A stretch of 64,000 nt of DNA, taken from contig MSJH02000648.1 of assembly GCA_001931875.2 (NCBI GenBank), forward strand, positions 124,001-188,000. The letters run 5' to 3'. The notes beneath the pieces are model-generated. The model was not told where the DNA came from. It saw only the letters and a program-made list of their open reading frames with translations, and made no database searches. The translations under genes were made by a program, and so were the position numbers. The stretch is from Byssochlamys sp. IMV 00236. Lineage: Eukaryota > Ascomycota > Eurotiomycetes > Eurotiales > Thermoascaceae. Shown here in pieces: positions 12,755 to 23,927 of this stretch. Each line of letters starts with the position of its first letter. Position 1 is the first letter of the stretch.

Positions 12755-13389
12755 TGACATTTATTCTGACGTTCTGATGTGACCAAGTGGACAAATCAAC
12801 CTGACTTATACCGACATTGGCCCTCCCATGGAAGCATCATTTGTGGGATCAATCTTGTGACACTGGTTAATCTGTTGCATTTGATATCTGGTTATTCGAG
12901 CTTCTCGAGCCTCAAGGTTTTTCAGCGCGGTTGCTCATTGGCAACTTTGATTTTGAACGAATTTTACTTTCTGCTTTGCTGCCTCTTTGCATCACCCGGC
13001 GCTTTTATGAAGGCCTCTGTTACCTGGATCGGAGCTGGATTGTCCTCCCCAGTATTGCCTGTCATATTTTGTCGACATCTCTTGACCCGTTCAGAGGCTA
13101 TGTCTTTGTATGTTATTGTAATATTTGGTCGTGTTATGATCGCGCCCTAAAGGAATATATGATGTCTAATACTATTAACTCACAATTGATGACACACATA
13201 TAGTAACATGTGTGATTAAGATACTATCGATAGGTTCTGACATCAGAGACTCCTCAAACATTCTATTACCTAAGTGATAATTCCGAGCCTCTTCTAAATT
13301 GTTATAAGATGTCTTGGAATGAGTACACTGCCGGTTCACAAATTTGATATTACTAGTATTCCGATAGTTCTTTTAACATTTTGCTTGGT
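12755..13389. other. Convergent intergenic region (3' flanks of sec16 and hus1)
   Basis: About 0.63 kb between two converging genes. Two overlapping short plus-strand frames (12779-13203) are AT-rich with no motif. I read the stretch as 3' UTR and terminator sequence. No gene seen. Confidence 0.5.
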
Positions 13390-14841
13390 TCACGTGGCAT
13401 ACGAATTGATATAATACTATAAAATGCACTTGTCAATTCCCGCACACTTTGATATTTTGGCAGAAGTTCTGAAGACTCACTGTTAAACATGAATCTTCTC
13501 CGGCCCAGCTCCCATGGAGGTAGACATATAGAATGAGTGCAGTCTCATGGATGAAACCTATAAAGAAAACGTGAAATCGGGACGTGTCAGTGGAACGAGG
13601 GACAAACAGACGATCAGACAAGTAGTCAGATACACACTTACACGCAACGACCTTCGGGCTCAACCGTCCCACACTCAACACGCGACCCCAGTCCTTCCCA
13701 TCAATTCTCACTTTCGCCCAACCGGCCTCATTCTCTCCATTCTCACCACCCAGTAATCTCATCCGTTCACTCGGAAGCTGGTCCATCTCTGACTGCGATA
13801 GCTGGTCCGGATCCAGCGGTGGGTTAATCAGGCCCGACCACACGCTTGAAATCCGCAAGGCATCTGTAGCAATGGCAAGTTTCAAAGAACCATGCATGTT
13901 AGCACTCAGCTCAAGCTTGGGCCCTGACGAGCCAGATAATCCGTTACCGGCGGTAGCGGTCCTGCCGCTACTCGTGTCCATGGCTAGCTTATTGAATCGT
14001 TCAGAGATACTTTTCAACTGTATCAGACTGGGTAGGATAATGTGCACGTCTGGCGGACGACATCGCGGCTCATGCAATCCTTCCACTGTCGATTGGTGCA
14101 GGACCTTGACTGGGATTTCCTGCGTGATGACAGTTTCGCGTTCGCGAGGTCCACGACGACGACTTTCATCGTCTTCGATACTGGTGTTGAATGCTGGAGG
14201 GATATCAGCGATGCCTTCACCTGCGCTTTCTGACTCGATTCCAAGTGCATTCGTCCCAGCGGTCCATGATGATGCACGGATCGTGAGTGCGAGAAGAGGT
14301 ACGGGGCCTTTCTTCGTCAGACGGAGCTGTGCTGAGTTTGCGCCGATGGCAGATCGTAGTGCTCGATGCAGGGCCCCGATGGGGACCTCAAGATTGATTA
14401 CTCCTGTGGCAGATTGGATCGTGTATGTTTCGTCAAATATGGTTTCCTTGTAAAATGTGTCAGTCAGCTTTATTAACAGAGATGAGGGAAGTAAAATAGA
14501 AAACATATTCAACAAGCATACAATCGGTAACTGCGCCCAAACCTGCGTCCCCTGGTCAGGGATAATCGTAAACCGAACTACCTCATCTTCCAGCCTCATC
14601 CAACATATCTTCCCCAGCGATGAGAGAGATGCCGTGAATTCTGGTGGGGACGAAATTATTAGCGGACAGCAGATCACAATGTGTAGAGAAATGAAGATAG
14701 GTAGTGTGGGCAAAAGAAAGGAAAAGGAAAAAAAACAAGAAAGAAGAAAAAGGGAACTACAGATTAAATCTTTGCTTTTCTTAAGTGAAAATACGTACTG
14801 GCAAAAGTGCTGATATTGGTGAGCTGGCTCCTGAACCTCAT
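13390..14841 (-). CDS. hus1: Checkpoint clamp subunit Hus1
   Basis: Five exons: 14841-14799, 14640-14522, 14446-13642, 13557-13481 and 13416-13390, totalling 356 aa with consistent phases. Hus1 forms the PCNA-like Rad9-Hus1-Rad1 (9-1-1) ring that is loaded at damaged DNA and activates the ATR/Mec1 checkpoint. What is seen: the N-terminus MRFRSQLTNISTFAKF; LGKICWMRLEDEVVRFTIIPDQGTQ; the GVINLEVPIGALHRALRSA block after the second intron; and the end CFIHETALILYVYL...CLTYYINSYAT. The last exon is only 27 nt (YYINSYAT plus stop), preceded by a 64-nt intron. Without it the frame runs on to a non-homologous tail, so the micro-exon is preferred because it restores the usual Hus1 end. An acidic, arginine-rich loop (about 145-190) interrupts the sliding-clamp fold, as in other fungal members. 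Confidence 0.92.
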
Positions 14842-15271
14842 CTCGCCGAGGCTCCCATGGTTTCCTATCGTCGCGTCAGGTCGTGTCGTTCGCGTAAAGT
14901 ACTTTGGAGTTTATGTGGTCCGTGCACTGATATATGCGGAGTACTTGACTACAACTCAAACAAATCTTGTTGTTGTTAGTCCTATAATAAGTATATCATT
15001 CCATAATTAGATAATTATTATATCGCTATAACAGCTAGAGATGATGTCTAAATTCTAGAGACGTGAGGAATTACTCGTGTATTATTTTTGAATCTATCAA
15101 GTCTCGGTACTCGTTTTCTTGCGATATAAACCTCTATAACTGGAACAATACGCGGAACAGAAAATGCCCAAAGTACAGTGTCTGCATGCGTCATGGGGTG
15201 GTGCTATCGTGTGCGGTCGTCTGAAGGCTAGACTCATGATCTATTAAGTAGAGTTCTCTAATTTGACCACG
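14842..15271. other. Intergenic region, hus1 promoter and hexokinase 3' flank
   Basis: About 0.43 kb, AT-rich. It must contain the hus1 promoter and the 3' end of the hexokinase-like transcript. No convincing gene or named site seen. Confidence 0.5.
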
Positions 15272-16920
15272 TTAGGATCGCTCCACAGCCAACGCCGCGA
15301 TAAGTGCAGCGCCAACTCCAGATCCATCCTCTGCTGACTGGAGTGTGACAAGATCGTCTGTTCCTTCGGGCCAGTCTAAGATCTCGCGCAGAGCCTGAGC
15401 GGCTCGCTCTCTGAATCGGTGGTAGTTGTTGAATACGGACCCGTCGACACCGACATGACAGGAAGTGATGTTTTTCTTCTTGCAGATAGCAGCTATTCCA
15501 CAGGCATACAGCCGTGCAGCGCGCGTCCCGATAAGCTCAACCAGGTATCGACAGACCTTGAGCTCGTGAGTAGCCGGTTTAATACCTAACTCCCTATTAA
15601 ACGCGTCATATATATCTTTCATCGATTCAGAAATGTCTTCCTCTATCGTCGACAAGAAACAGGTGTCGATAACATGAGCCTCACGCAGACGTGAGATATC
15701 CTGGCCCTTGAAAAGTCCATCATTATCATGAAGGTGGATCATGACAAGGCGGAGTATCTCCCCCAGGTACAGCCCAGCGACCATCTTTTCATACGTTTGC
15801 TGGCCAGGACGCGGTGAACCTTCATCGATTTCTCGGTCAAATGAGGTAATAGGCAGCACTTTATGCTCGTTGTCAAAGGCACCATATTCCGTATTGATCG
15901 CAATTTGAGTATCTGGTGACAGCCCAGCATCTGCAATCTTCGGGATGCAGCCCGCTTCTTCCATGTATGCTGCATTGCAGCCCGTGCTGAAGATACTTCC
16001 GATCTTCACCTTCGGGTCAGCGTAGTGGGAGGCAATCAATGTTCCTGTTGTATCATTAACCAGTGCGACAACACGGACGGGTACTTTCTAATATCTTGTT
16101 AGCAATCTTTTGTCAATCGCTGGGCGTACGGACCAAACTAACCTTTGCTTCAAAAGCAGCTTCTAATTGAGGGGTTACATCCTGCCCTTCGACACCCTTG
16201 ACGTCGAGATCTTTTGTCCACCGCTGCAGGATACCATTTCTGATAGTAGGTTGTGTCACAGGATATGAGAATGTGAACGAGAGTGGCAGCTTCTCGGACG
16301 TTTGCCCTCCACGGTGATGCTTCTTCAAAAAGTTGTCCATAGATTCTGCTACGAAGTCCCACAGCTGATCTTTTGTGCCCGACTTCAGGTCTGATGGCAT
16401 CTTGTATTTGTCTTGTGTGATTTCAAATTCGCCCCTCCCGTCCGTCAAGGCAACTTCACACACTCGCAGGTTTGTACCGCCCATGTCGATGGTCAGGTAC
16501 CTTCCTTCTTCATCACCAGAGGGAAATCCCATAACCCAGGTAACGTTCATTGGCTATCTCTGCTGTTAGCCTGGCCATGATCGAGGAGGGACCGGTCCGT
16601 ATACTGACAATATTACCACCCTCTTTGCTTAAACCTATGCGACGACCGTGTGTCAGCTTTGCATTTCGTTTATATAAAATCATGTTGAAGTTCAATCAGC
16701 CCAACCTTTCTCCAACTCCTTGACAAAATGATCGGTGATTTGCTTGAGCTTCTTCTGACTCACAGTGAAGAGATCTTCAATGCGCCGAATTTCATAAAGG
16801 ACATCCTGGGGTATGTCGACCAACGCCTCTTTCCTATGTCAGAACTGTCCATTGTAGTCGTGGCGGGAACTACTCCTTACTACTTCCAAAAGGCTGCGGA
16901 GGATTCTGAGCCCTCTCCAT
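15272..16920 (-). CDS. Hexokinase family protein (divergent paralogue)
   Basis: Five exons: 16920-16881, 16828-16706, 16634-16609 (26 nt), 16553-16143 and 16087-15272; 471 aa, phases consistent. Expected role: ATP-dependent phosphorylation of hexoses in the cytosol. Visible motifs: KLKQITDHFVKELEKGLSKE near 41-59, MNVTWVMGFPSG, the phosphate loop IDMGGTNLRVCEV at about 85-97, FTFSYP, and the catalytic Asp about 212 in LVNDTTGTLIAS. Further on are INTEYGAFDNE, the PRPGQQTYEKMVAGLYLGEI block, and the C-terminal HVGVDGSVFNNYHRF and EDGSGVGAALIAAL. The residues for catalysis are present. One change stands out: the usual IFGTG(V/T)N segment reads IFSTGCN at about 232-238. The protein is close to fungal HxkA in layout but diverged, so I read it as a paralogue whose role may be catalytic or regulatory. 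The first intron (16829-16880) uses a weak acceptor, so the first 14 residues are less sure. Confidence 0.88.
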
Positions 16921-18403
16921 GGTCTCAACACTTATTTAAAAATACACGAACAGGATATAATGAAACAGTCAAGGAAGGATTACTACAGCAATCGTGACGC
17001 AGAAAAGTTACCTACATGTCAACCTAGAAGATAGGCCAGGCGACGATATATATTGACACTGGTCCTCTCTGAAATCTCAAGGTTATGGATGCCATGTTTC
17101 ATCATCATGACCTCTGATGTGGTAGGCCAGAACTCGGGCAGATCCGGAGCCAGGGACACGACTTTAAGAAGAAAGCGATACCATATGGTAGAGTGTTTTC
17201 TATCCCAGGTTTGACTCATGGACAGACCCACGCCACTATGACAACATTGCCTTAAGGCATTGATCGCATACTTCATAACGGCATGAAGTCCTCGGGTCTG
17301 TCCAGGCTTTTTAAATCGATCGCTGGGCCTATGAACTTGCGGGAGCCAGTTCCTGCAAATCCAGGCCTAGTTACCGTACTCCGTAGTTTATTTTTCTTTT
17401 TTTGGCACTCAAACGAAGGAAGCCCGTGCTCACTCTTCCTGCAGTGGGGATAAAACGATGGCTGGGCTCGCGACTAACGCAGATACTGCAGTAATTAGCT
17501 GCCTGCAATCCTCTAGTGCCAATGACTTGCCGCAAACGCGTGTGGTCAGTTTCGTTATGTATGGTAATCGTCTCTGTATACATCTATAGCTGGCCTTGCA
17601 GATGTTTTCCTTGGCTGATCGGCGGGCAAGGATCCTGCTGGGCGCGAGGGACACGACAGCCCATCCCGATGTGTAGAGATAGAAAAAACCGCACTGGCAG
17701 GGCAAGAGTCGGGCGCAACAACAGAACTCTCGCGTGGTCGTCTCCAGGTGGGAGACCAGCCCTACTCTTAAGTGAGTGATGAAGGATCGTCCGGTCCACT
17801 TGACGCGGTGATTATTATAATAGTCGACAAGCTCAGAAGCCGAGAAGCCCCCTTTTGGCGGCGGTAGCGTAGAGCCTCCGCGACCCACTGGGAGAGAAGC
17901 GCCGCCTCCGAGACGAGACGAGACAAAGACAACGCATCAGCACAGCACAGCTGCTGCGACAAACGGACGTCTGAAGCCAACCATCACCCGACAGAGAGCT
18001 GGTCTACTCTGTATACTGCGATCCGACTCAGTCAAGCTCGTCTCCACGCTCGTTTCTACCTCCAAACGCTCTGTTTGGTCCTCCATGTGACCAGTCAACT
18101 CCATACTGTCCTTTAACAACGCCTCCCATATTCGACTCTCTTCCGACCACCACCGAAACCAGCCTTCGAGCTTTTTGTTCAGATCTCCCAAGGACCCTTG
18201 CCTCTGTGTCCTGCACGATCGAGCATCCGATGTCCCTACGGGATTCCATCTCAGCATGCTCGCATCTCACACATCGATCCTACATACTTACCACACAGCC
18301 AGACCTCCCCCCCAGCTAAAGCATAGACTCTTCGACCCTTCCCTCTGGCTGGGTTTTCCCTGTGACGTGCCCTACAGGGCCATGATATTCATCTAAAGAC
18401 ACA
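16921..18403. promoter_or_regulatory. Divergent promoter region with long, uORF-bearing leader
   Basis: About 1.5 kb between the hexokinase-like gene (-) and the KAR9-like gene (+). The 400 nt before 18404 are C/T-rich, as in fungal promoters and leaders. An upstream frame starting at the ATG near 18256 (also open from 18175) ends with TAA at 18394-18396, seven bases before the main start. A minimal ATG-TGA occurs near 18084. No protein-coding gene recognised. Confidence 0.45.
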
Positions 18404-21400
18404 ATGGCACACCTTAACTCGAGTCCGCTTCTTCCGCAAATGCGCCTGACCCCCGCTAAAATTAGACGGCCTTCGCGGTCTTCGTCACGTTCCCCTGAGC
18501 GGAAGTCTCAGTTCTCCTACCATGTCCTAGACCCTCTGCTCAGTAACCTTTCGCCCGAGTCGACCCTTGAGGCTCTGACTTCCGTCGATGCCGTTCCTAA
18601 GAACGAAAAGACGGCGCAAGACCTACTGACGCGGAGTATCTCAAAGGTGTCCACGGACGAACGCGCGCTTGGGATTCGGGCAGCGGTGGCAGCAAAGAAG
18701 CTGAAAGAATGGTACAGAGAAGTTCTCGGGTGGGGATGGCCGAGGAAGGCAGATGCTCAACTGGGGAAAGGGTTCATTCCGCCAACGCGGACGACGCAAG
18801 ATGAGTCTGGTACCATCAAATCAGAAGAATACTTTGGCAGCCTCCCAGCGGAAACGGTCAAGCGATACGAGACACGAATTGAAGAGATCCGTGATGGTAT
18901 GGAAAGCCTGGATGTCGAAGAGTTGAAGGAACACGTCCTCAACGCCCATATTCCCTCTCGCTCCCGGCCGTCGTCGTCAGCCAGTACAATATCCGTCGGC
19001 CCACCCTCGTTCAGCTATGTTCAATTGAGCGATTTCACCGCTATAGTAACAGCTACCATCCTGCGACTGCTTCCCACTTTATCTCGTTTGAATTTCCTTC
19101 TCACTACCTGGGACGTCCGTCTGCTCGTCCTCCGTCAAATACCTGGTCTCTTAAGTCGACTTGAGAAAGCACGTGCCACAATGGACTCCTCAATGGCCGC
19201 TCTGAAGCCGGCCCAATCCCTCAAGGAAGATACTTTCTTTTCAAGAGATGCATTTCATGCAAAGCGAGCTGAACTAGAAGCACTAGTCGTCTCTGCGGGA
19301 AGAAGGATGGACAACATACTCGACGCTCTGGAAGGCCGCGAGGACTCTCTACCCGAGGCGTGGATCGATGACTTGGAAGCCATAGAAGCTGACTTCGGCA
19401 CATGGGCTATCGAAGCCGAGAAACGTGTTGTCATGAATGAGTTAATGCGCCTAAATAAACCGAAACTGGAACTGGCCGTTGAAGCTAAAGAACCCGAGGC
19501 GCCAATACCTGAATTGGTTCCACGGGAACGTCCCTCAAAACCAGAAACGCCTGCTTTGGAGGTCAACAGCACTCCAGAGAGTCAGTCCATTGCCAATACC
19601 AAGAATGAGGACCTCCCAGAGGCCAATATCAACGCACAAGAGGTCTCGAATGATCGGAAGCTCGTCGAAATCAGCGCGAATATTTCGGGATCTACATCCA
19701 ACACTATCCCTTATGGGGTTGAGAACATTCCTACAAAGACCATAGATACACCTTCAGATCCTATTTTAAGAACCTCATTTGACAATGTCCAGTCAGAAAC
19801 GCCAAAGCAGAAAGTCGACAGGGTAGCCCCTACCGGTGCAGCAGATATGACACATCAACCATCCGCTATCCAATTAGATCAACCCGCGGATCTTGATATA
19901 CACCGTCCTCCACGGGAGACTTTGGATGACCGGCTTTCAGATATCTCTGAAGAGATGTCAACCTATAACCAAGTGTCTCCCACTGGAGAGAAAGATTTGC
20001 CTTCACCTAACGATCAAATGCAGGGATCATCACATACAAGTGGTGATATGCAAACTGCCCCAGAGGACTTGCCGCAGAATCTAACGTCTCCTTCTGAGGC
20101 TGGAACAGTGTTTGACAAGGAACTGGAGCCACGGCCCGTGTCTAGTTCAAATCCCAACCCTCACACGAGCGACGGAGAATTGTCGGATGACGAGAGCACA
20201 TCTTCATTAGGTCCCGCTGCCCAAGGCGACAATCAAGCACGAATTTCCCCGACGTCTAATGTTTCCGGCGATAGAGATCAGACTATACCTGTGGAGAACG
20301 CTGCTCCGTATGGAGACGACTCGCCTTCGGAGGATTGCTCACTACCTCGATCATTAGCCCTCGATGGCACCACTGAAAACGAGTCACAAAGTGCGCCACA
20401 GCAGCGCTCTGATGCATCGGAAGATGAGATAACTCCCTCTATCGAACATTTGGACCGTGATACACCCACTCTTGAGGATATCTCCACACCAGTTGTCAAG
20501 CCCTCAGGCGCACTAAACCTACCGGACGTTCCTACTGAGAGGTTATCTGATATCGCAACGACTAAGATGACCGGAAGTGAAGATAATAACGACAGTGAAT
20601 TCCGGAAGGAGGGTCCTGTTTTGACGGATCTGTCACAAGTGCCACATGATATCTTCATGGGGCCATCCGAGTTACAAAATTCGGCACCACTCGAGGGAAC
20701 CAACGCGGATACGCCGACAAAGCCTGAGCCTTCCGAATACCCCCCAAATAGCTCACCACATGGCGTTCCATTCTCTTCTCTTTTCTCCAAGCCTCGGGAC
20801 CGTTCTAGCGATGACGCCAGAAATCAAGACCGTATTGGATCTGTCAGCACTAAGCCAGACGGCAACCTTACTGATGTGGATGAAGAATCATCACCAAAAC
20901 TTGGTCTTGAAAGCCCGATTAGGATGTCCAAACTGAGGCCCAAGCCTTTGAGCTCCGCAAAGGGTCATCCTAAGCCATACCGTCGGGATCCCTCCGATGT
21001 CTCTGGTGCTGAGTCCCCGATCTCTGATTATCCATCATTGTTATCAAGCCCGGAAACCAGAGAAGCCTACACTTGTGGATCGCCGACGACTCCGCTGGTT
21101 ACTGAGACGCCTACCCCTCCTCGAAATGACCATTTATCTACCGAGCATGCTCGAAGCAACAGCCAGGCTACTTTGCGACAGGAGCATCTATTCAACTTCG
21201 ACCGCCATCGTGGGCCCAGTCGTCCTGAATTCAAACACTGCCGAACAGCAAGTCTTCCATTGCAGCGATTCATCAATGAAGACGTGGATCAAGATTATGA
21301 TGATGATTTCGTCAATCTGGAGTCACTGGAGCGAAGTCCTAGTCCATCACCTGAACAGATACCTAACGATGAGCTGCCTCCGCTACGGAAACGAGTCATT

Positions 21401-22789
21401 CCTGCTGATCTTCGCAGGCGCGCACCCGCTGCTAAGCATTCGACTTCTGCTGCTCTTAATTTCTCTACTCCCGAAACAGGAACCAGAAACGCCATGGCTA
21501 AAAGGCAGGGTGGGCGGGAGACTTCGGAATCTCCGCATCTCCCTGAGAAGATACAAAAGCCCAGTTCTTGGAAAGCCTCAAGTGTCCCTGCACGGTCAAA
21601 TAAGCGGTTGAATACACAGGAAACTGATATGTTCGATGGATCTTCCGTGACGGGTCCAGCTTATGCGCTTACCCCATCTGAACTTAGTCGTCCAGCGAGC
21701 CCGTCGGCCAAAACGACGGGAGATGAGCTCGAAGACAAAATCAACTCGATTCTAAATACCCTTCCAGCACGAATCCATCTCACGCACGCACCAACTACAG
21801 ACGGGCCTGCCGGGAACTCTTTAGCGCCCTCTCAAAGGAATGAGCGTCTAGGTTCAGTGTCTCCCCGCTGGCCTTCAAGTCGGAGCAGCACGCCTACACC
21901 GTCGTTATATCTCACCCCTGCGTATAACCGGGCTCGGCGTCCGCGATCGTATGCAAGTGAGGAGAGTTCCGTCAGGGTCTATCATCTTCATCGCGGAAAA
22001 ACAGCACCTCCGACTAAGCTGTTTGTCCGCACTGTTGGAGAGGGTGGAGAACGAGTAATGGTGCGAGTTGGTGGAGGCTGGGCCGATTTGGGCGAATACT
22101 TGAGAGAATATGCCATTCATCACGGCTCGCGAAGAGTGTCGTCGGACCAACAAAAGGTTGAGGTGCAGGAGATTCCATCTCATTCGTCGCCCTCCCATTC
22201 GTCGCCTGGCAGTACCCTGACCCAGCCTTCTAACAATGGCAGAACAACTCCATCTCGCCCTGGCTCTTCTCTCAGTTCGCGATCCCCTTCTTCGCTTGCT
22301 GTACGCAAGACCAGGCGGCCAGCAGCGCCGGTTGACGAGCTTGGAGACCTTCCAACCGCCGACAGCCAGACGATTGGCGATCATGCCTCGCCGCTATCTG
22401 TCGTCTCTTGTCGCAACCGTCGACTTTCTGTCTCCTCGAATACATCCATTAGCGTTGGCTCAACCGCAGATAGCCCATTTGCTGGCTCGTCTCATTCCAC
22501 TACAGTGACCCCTCTGGGTCTTGCTGGTCCAAAGCCACGATCAAGGCGTATGTCAATGAGTCCTGAGAGTGAGGCTTGGGTAGAGGATGTCCTCGGACAA
22601 GCACGAAAAAACGTGTCTTTGAAGCTACCTAAACCTGGTGCGACCCGCACAGGACGAGAAAGCAGCTTATCCAAACGGCCAAGTGAGCCGAAATTGCGCA
22701 GTGTCAGCGATATTGGCACTGCTGGTTTGAATAAGAGAGTATTACTGCGCGGACTTGACAGGCGAAGAGAGTCAAGTCAAGGACTGTAA
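18404..22789 (+). CDS. KAR9-like cortical/microtubule protein with GAR (Gas2) domain
   Basis: Single-exon frame of 1461 aa. The N-terminal about 340 residues are helical and resemble the fungal KAR9 region (FSYHVLDPLLSNLSPESTLEAL; KKLKEWYREVLGWGWP; a coiled stretch LLSRLEKARATMDSSMAALKP). KAR9 proteins link microtubule plus ends to the cortex for spindle positioning. A very long disordered Ser/Pro/Glu-rich middle follows (about 350-1160). A compact domain at about 1170-1245 with KLFVRTVGEGGERVMVRVGGGWADLGEYLREY matches the Gas2-related GAR domain, which binds microtubules. A basic Ser-rich tail closes the protein. The GAR assignment is strong from the VMVRVGGGW pattern. The KAR9 name is weaker and rests on the N-terminal layout. 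Expected location: microtubules, spindle poles or septal cortex. Confidence 0.72.
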   Translation: MAHLNSSPLLPQMRLTPAKIRRPSRSSSRSPERKSQFSYHVLDPLLSNLSPESTLEALTSVDAVPKNEKTAQDLLTRSISKVSTDERALGIRAAVAAKKLKEWYREVLGWGWPRKADAQLGKGFIPPTRTTQDESGTIKSEEYFGSLPAETVKRYETRIEEIRDGMESLDVEELKEHVLNAHIPSRSRPSSSASTISVGPPSFSYVQLSDFTAIVTATILRLLPTLSRLNFLLTTWDVRLLVLRQIPGLLSRLEKARATMDSSMAALKPAQSLKEDTFFSRDAFHAKRAELEALVVSAGRRMDNILDALEGREDSLPEAWIDDLEAIEADFGTWAIEAEKRVVMNELMRLNKPKLELAVEAKEPEAPIPELVPRERPSKPETPALEVNSTPESQSIANTKNEDLPEANINAQEVSNDRKLVEISANISGSTSNTIPYGVENIPTKTIDTPSDPILRTSFDNVQSETPKQKVDRVAPTGAADMTHQPSAIQLDQPADLDIHRPPRETLDDRLSDISEEMSTYNQVSPTGEKDLPSPNDQMQGSSHTSGDMQTAPEDLPQNLTSPSEAGTVFDKELEPRPVSSSNPNPHTSDGELSDDESTSSLGPAAQGDNQARISPTSNVSGDRDQTIPVENAAPYGDDSPSEDCSLPRSLALDGTTENESQSAPQQRSDASEDEITPSIEHLDRDTPTLEDISTPVVKPSGALNLPDVPTERLSDIATTKMTGSEDNNDSEFRKEGPVLTDLSQVPHDIFMGPSELQNSAPLEGTNADTPTKPEPSEYPPNSSPHGVPFSSLFSKPRDRSSDDARNQDRIGSVSTKPDGNLTDVDEESSPKLGLESPIRMSKLRPKPLSSAKGHPKPYRRDPSDVSGAESPISDYPSLLSSPETREAYTCGSPTTPLVTETPTPPRNDHLSTEHARSNSQATLRQEHLFNFDRHRGPSRPEFKHCRTASLPLQRFINEDVDQDYDDDFVNLESLERSPSPSPEQIPNDELPPLRKRVIPADLRRRAPAAKHSTSAALNFSTPETGTRNAMAKRQGGRETSESPHLPEKIQKPSSWKASSVPARSNKRLNTQETDMFDGSSVTGPAYALTPSELSRPASPSAKTTGDELEDKINSILNTLPARIHLTHAPTTDGPAGNSLAPSQRNERLGSVSPRWPSSRSSTPTPSLYLTPAYNRARRPRSYASEESSVRVYHLHRGKTAPPTKLFVRTVGEGGERVMVRVGGGWADLGEYLREYAIHHGSRRVSSDQQKVEVQEIPSHSSPSHSSPGSTLTQPSNNGRTTPSRPGSSLSSRSPSSLAVRKTRRPAAPVDELGDLPTADSQTIGDHASPLSVVSCRNRRLSVSSNTSISVGSTADSPFAGSSHSTTVTPLGLAGPKPRSRRMSMSPESEAWVEDVLGQARKNVSLKLPKPGATRTGRESSLSKRPSEPKLRSVSDIGTAGLNKRVLLRGLDRRRESSQGL

Positions 22790-23927
22790 GAAAACGCAGA
22801 CCAATTACCGATGCATACGCTTCTTATCTCTTTCGTGATGATATTATCACTCCTTTCTCGGCGTTGAAAATATGTTGCCTTGATGTCTAGCATCTAGAAT
22901 GAGCGGTGCGCAGTCATCTACATTCATTGCATTGTTTTGGGATTGCTTCATTAGCACCATTTTTGAAGGCAAGGCGTGAAACGAGAAGGCTAGTCTTAGC
23001 CTATTTTGTTTCATATACCTCGCTCGCACCTTTCGTCTGAAATCTTGCGGTGGCTCGCACATTCCTTCAGAAAAAACATACCTTTCATTTTTGCATACAA
23101 GGCGTTCGAACATATTGAAAGATGATACCGGGATATCAGGAATCAGTGCCTTTCTGCGTCCATTCACTTGTCGATCTTTCTTTTTACTTCTTCAACACCT
23201 TGCTTACATGCGTACACGGTCTTGAGAGAACATAATTACTTTCTTCCTTATTTTTTTTTATCAATTTTTCTTATCATTATTTTCCTCTTCCATTTTGAAG
23301 ATTCGTGGTTCCGGAGCTGAATTAGGTTGTGTGCATAAATACCCCCTGGATTAGATAGCTTTGTCTTGTCAGATAAGATTTCGATATTTCGTGAAAAAAA
23401 AAGTTAACATAGCAAACAATTTTCCATATATAGCTATCTTGAATGACCTTGTAGAGATGTAATATGCCTCGAACATGAACGTTACATCCGGCGTACTGAT
23501 GTAACATTAGACTTGAAACGAATAGACAAGATAAGTATTGAAAGTCTGAATAGAAGAAATAAAAATCAATCGAAATCTCACCTAACAGATGCAGGCATTT
23601 GGATAGGGTTTGCTCAAAGCAGTCCTCAATCTTCGTAGTGTATCCTGAATCATACCTTGATCTTCCCTCTCGAGGTTATACAGTAGCCTAGCTATATTGA
23701 TTGACTAATCATCTGCAAGAATACCACCCAAGATAAGGTATCTACGGTATCTGGAAATATAATAAAAGGGAAAGTGATTAAGTTATAATAAGAATACAAA
23801 ATGCCCCAAGGAACGCCGCCTCCGATCTGCTGGATAAAGCCACAAACGCCATCACAAATTTCAACATGAGGTTCCCATAAACCAGTGTCGTGTAGTCCTG
23901 CGTTAGTCATAACATGTAAGGGGATGA
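22790..23927. other. Convergent intergenic region, A/T-rich
   Basis: About 1.1 kb between the KAR9-like gene and the Gyp7-type gene, both of which end here. It is rich in T- and A-runs and holds only short frames without motifs. Likely 3' UTRs and terminators. Confidence 0.5.

Noticed and set aside
13872..14453. 193-codon frame antisense to hus1
   Set aside because: Antisense shadow; the minus strand carries clear Hus1 blocks.
17430..17888. 152-codon minus-strand frame upstream of the KAR9-like gene
   Set aside because: No motif, no splice partner, and a promoter-like position. Treated as chance.
20278..20790. 170-codon frame antisense to the KAR9-like gene
   Set aside because: Shadow of a Ser/Pro-rich coding region.
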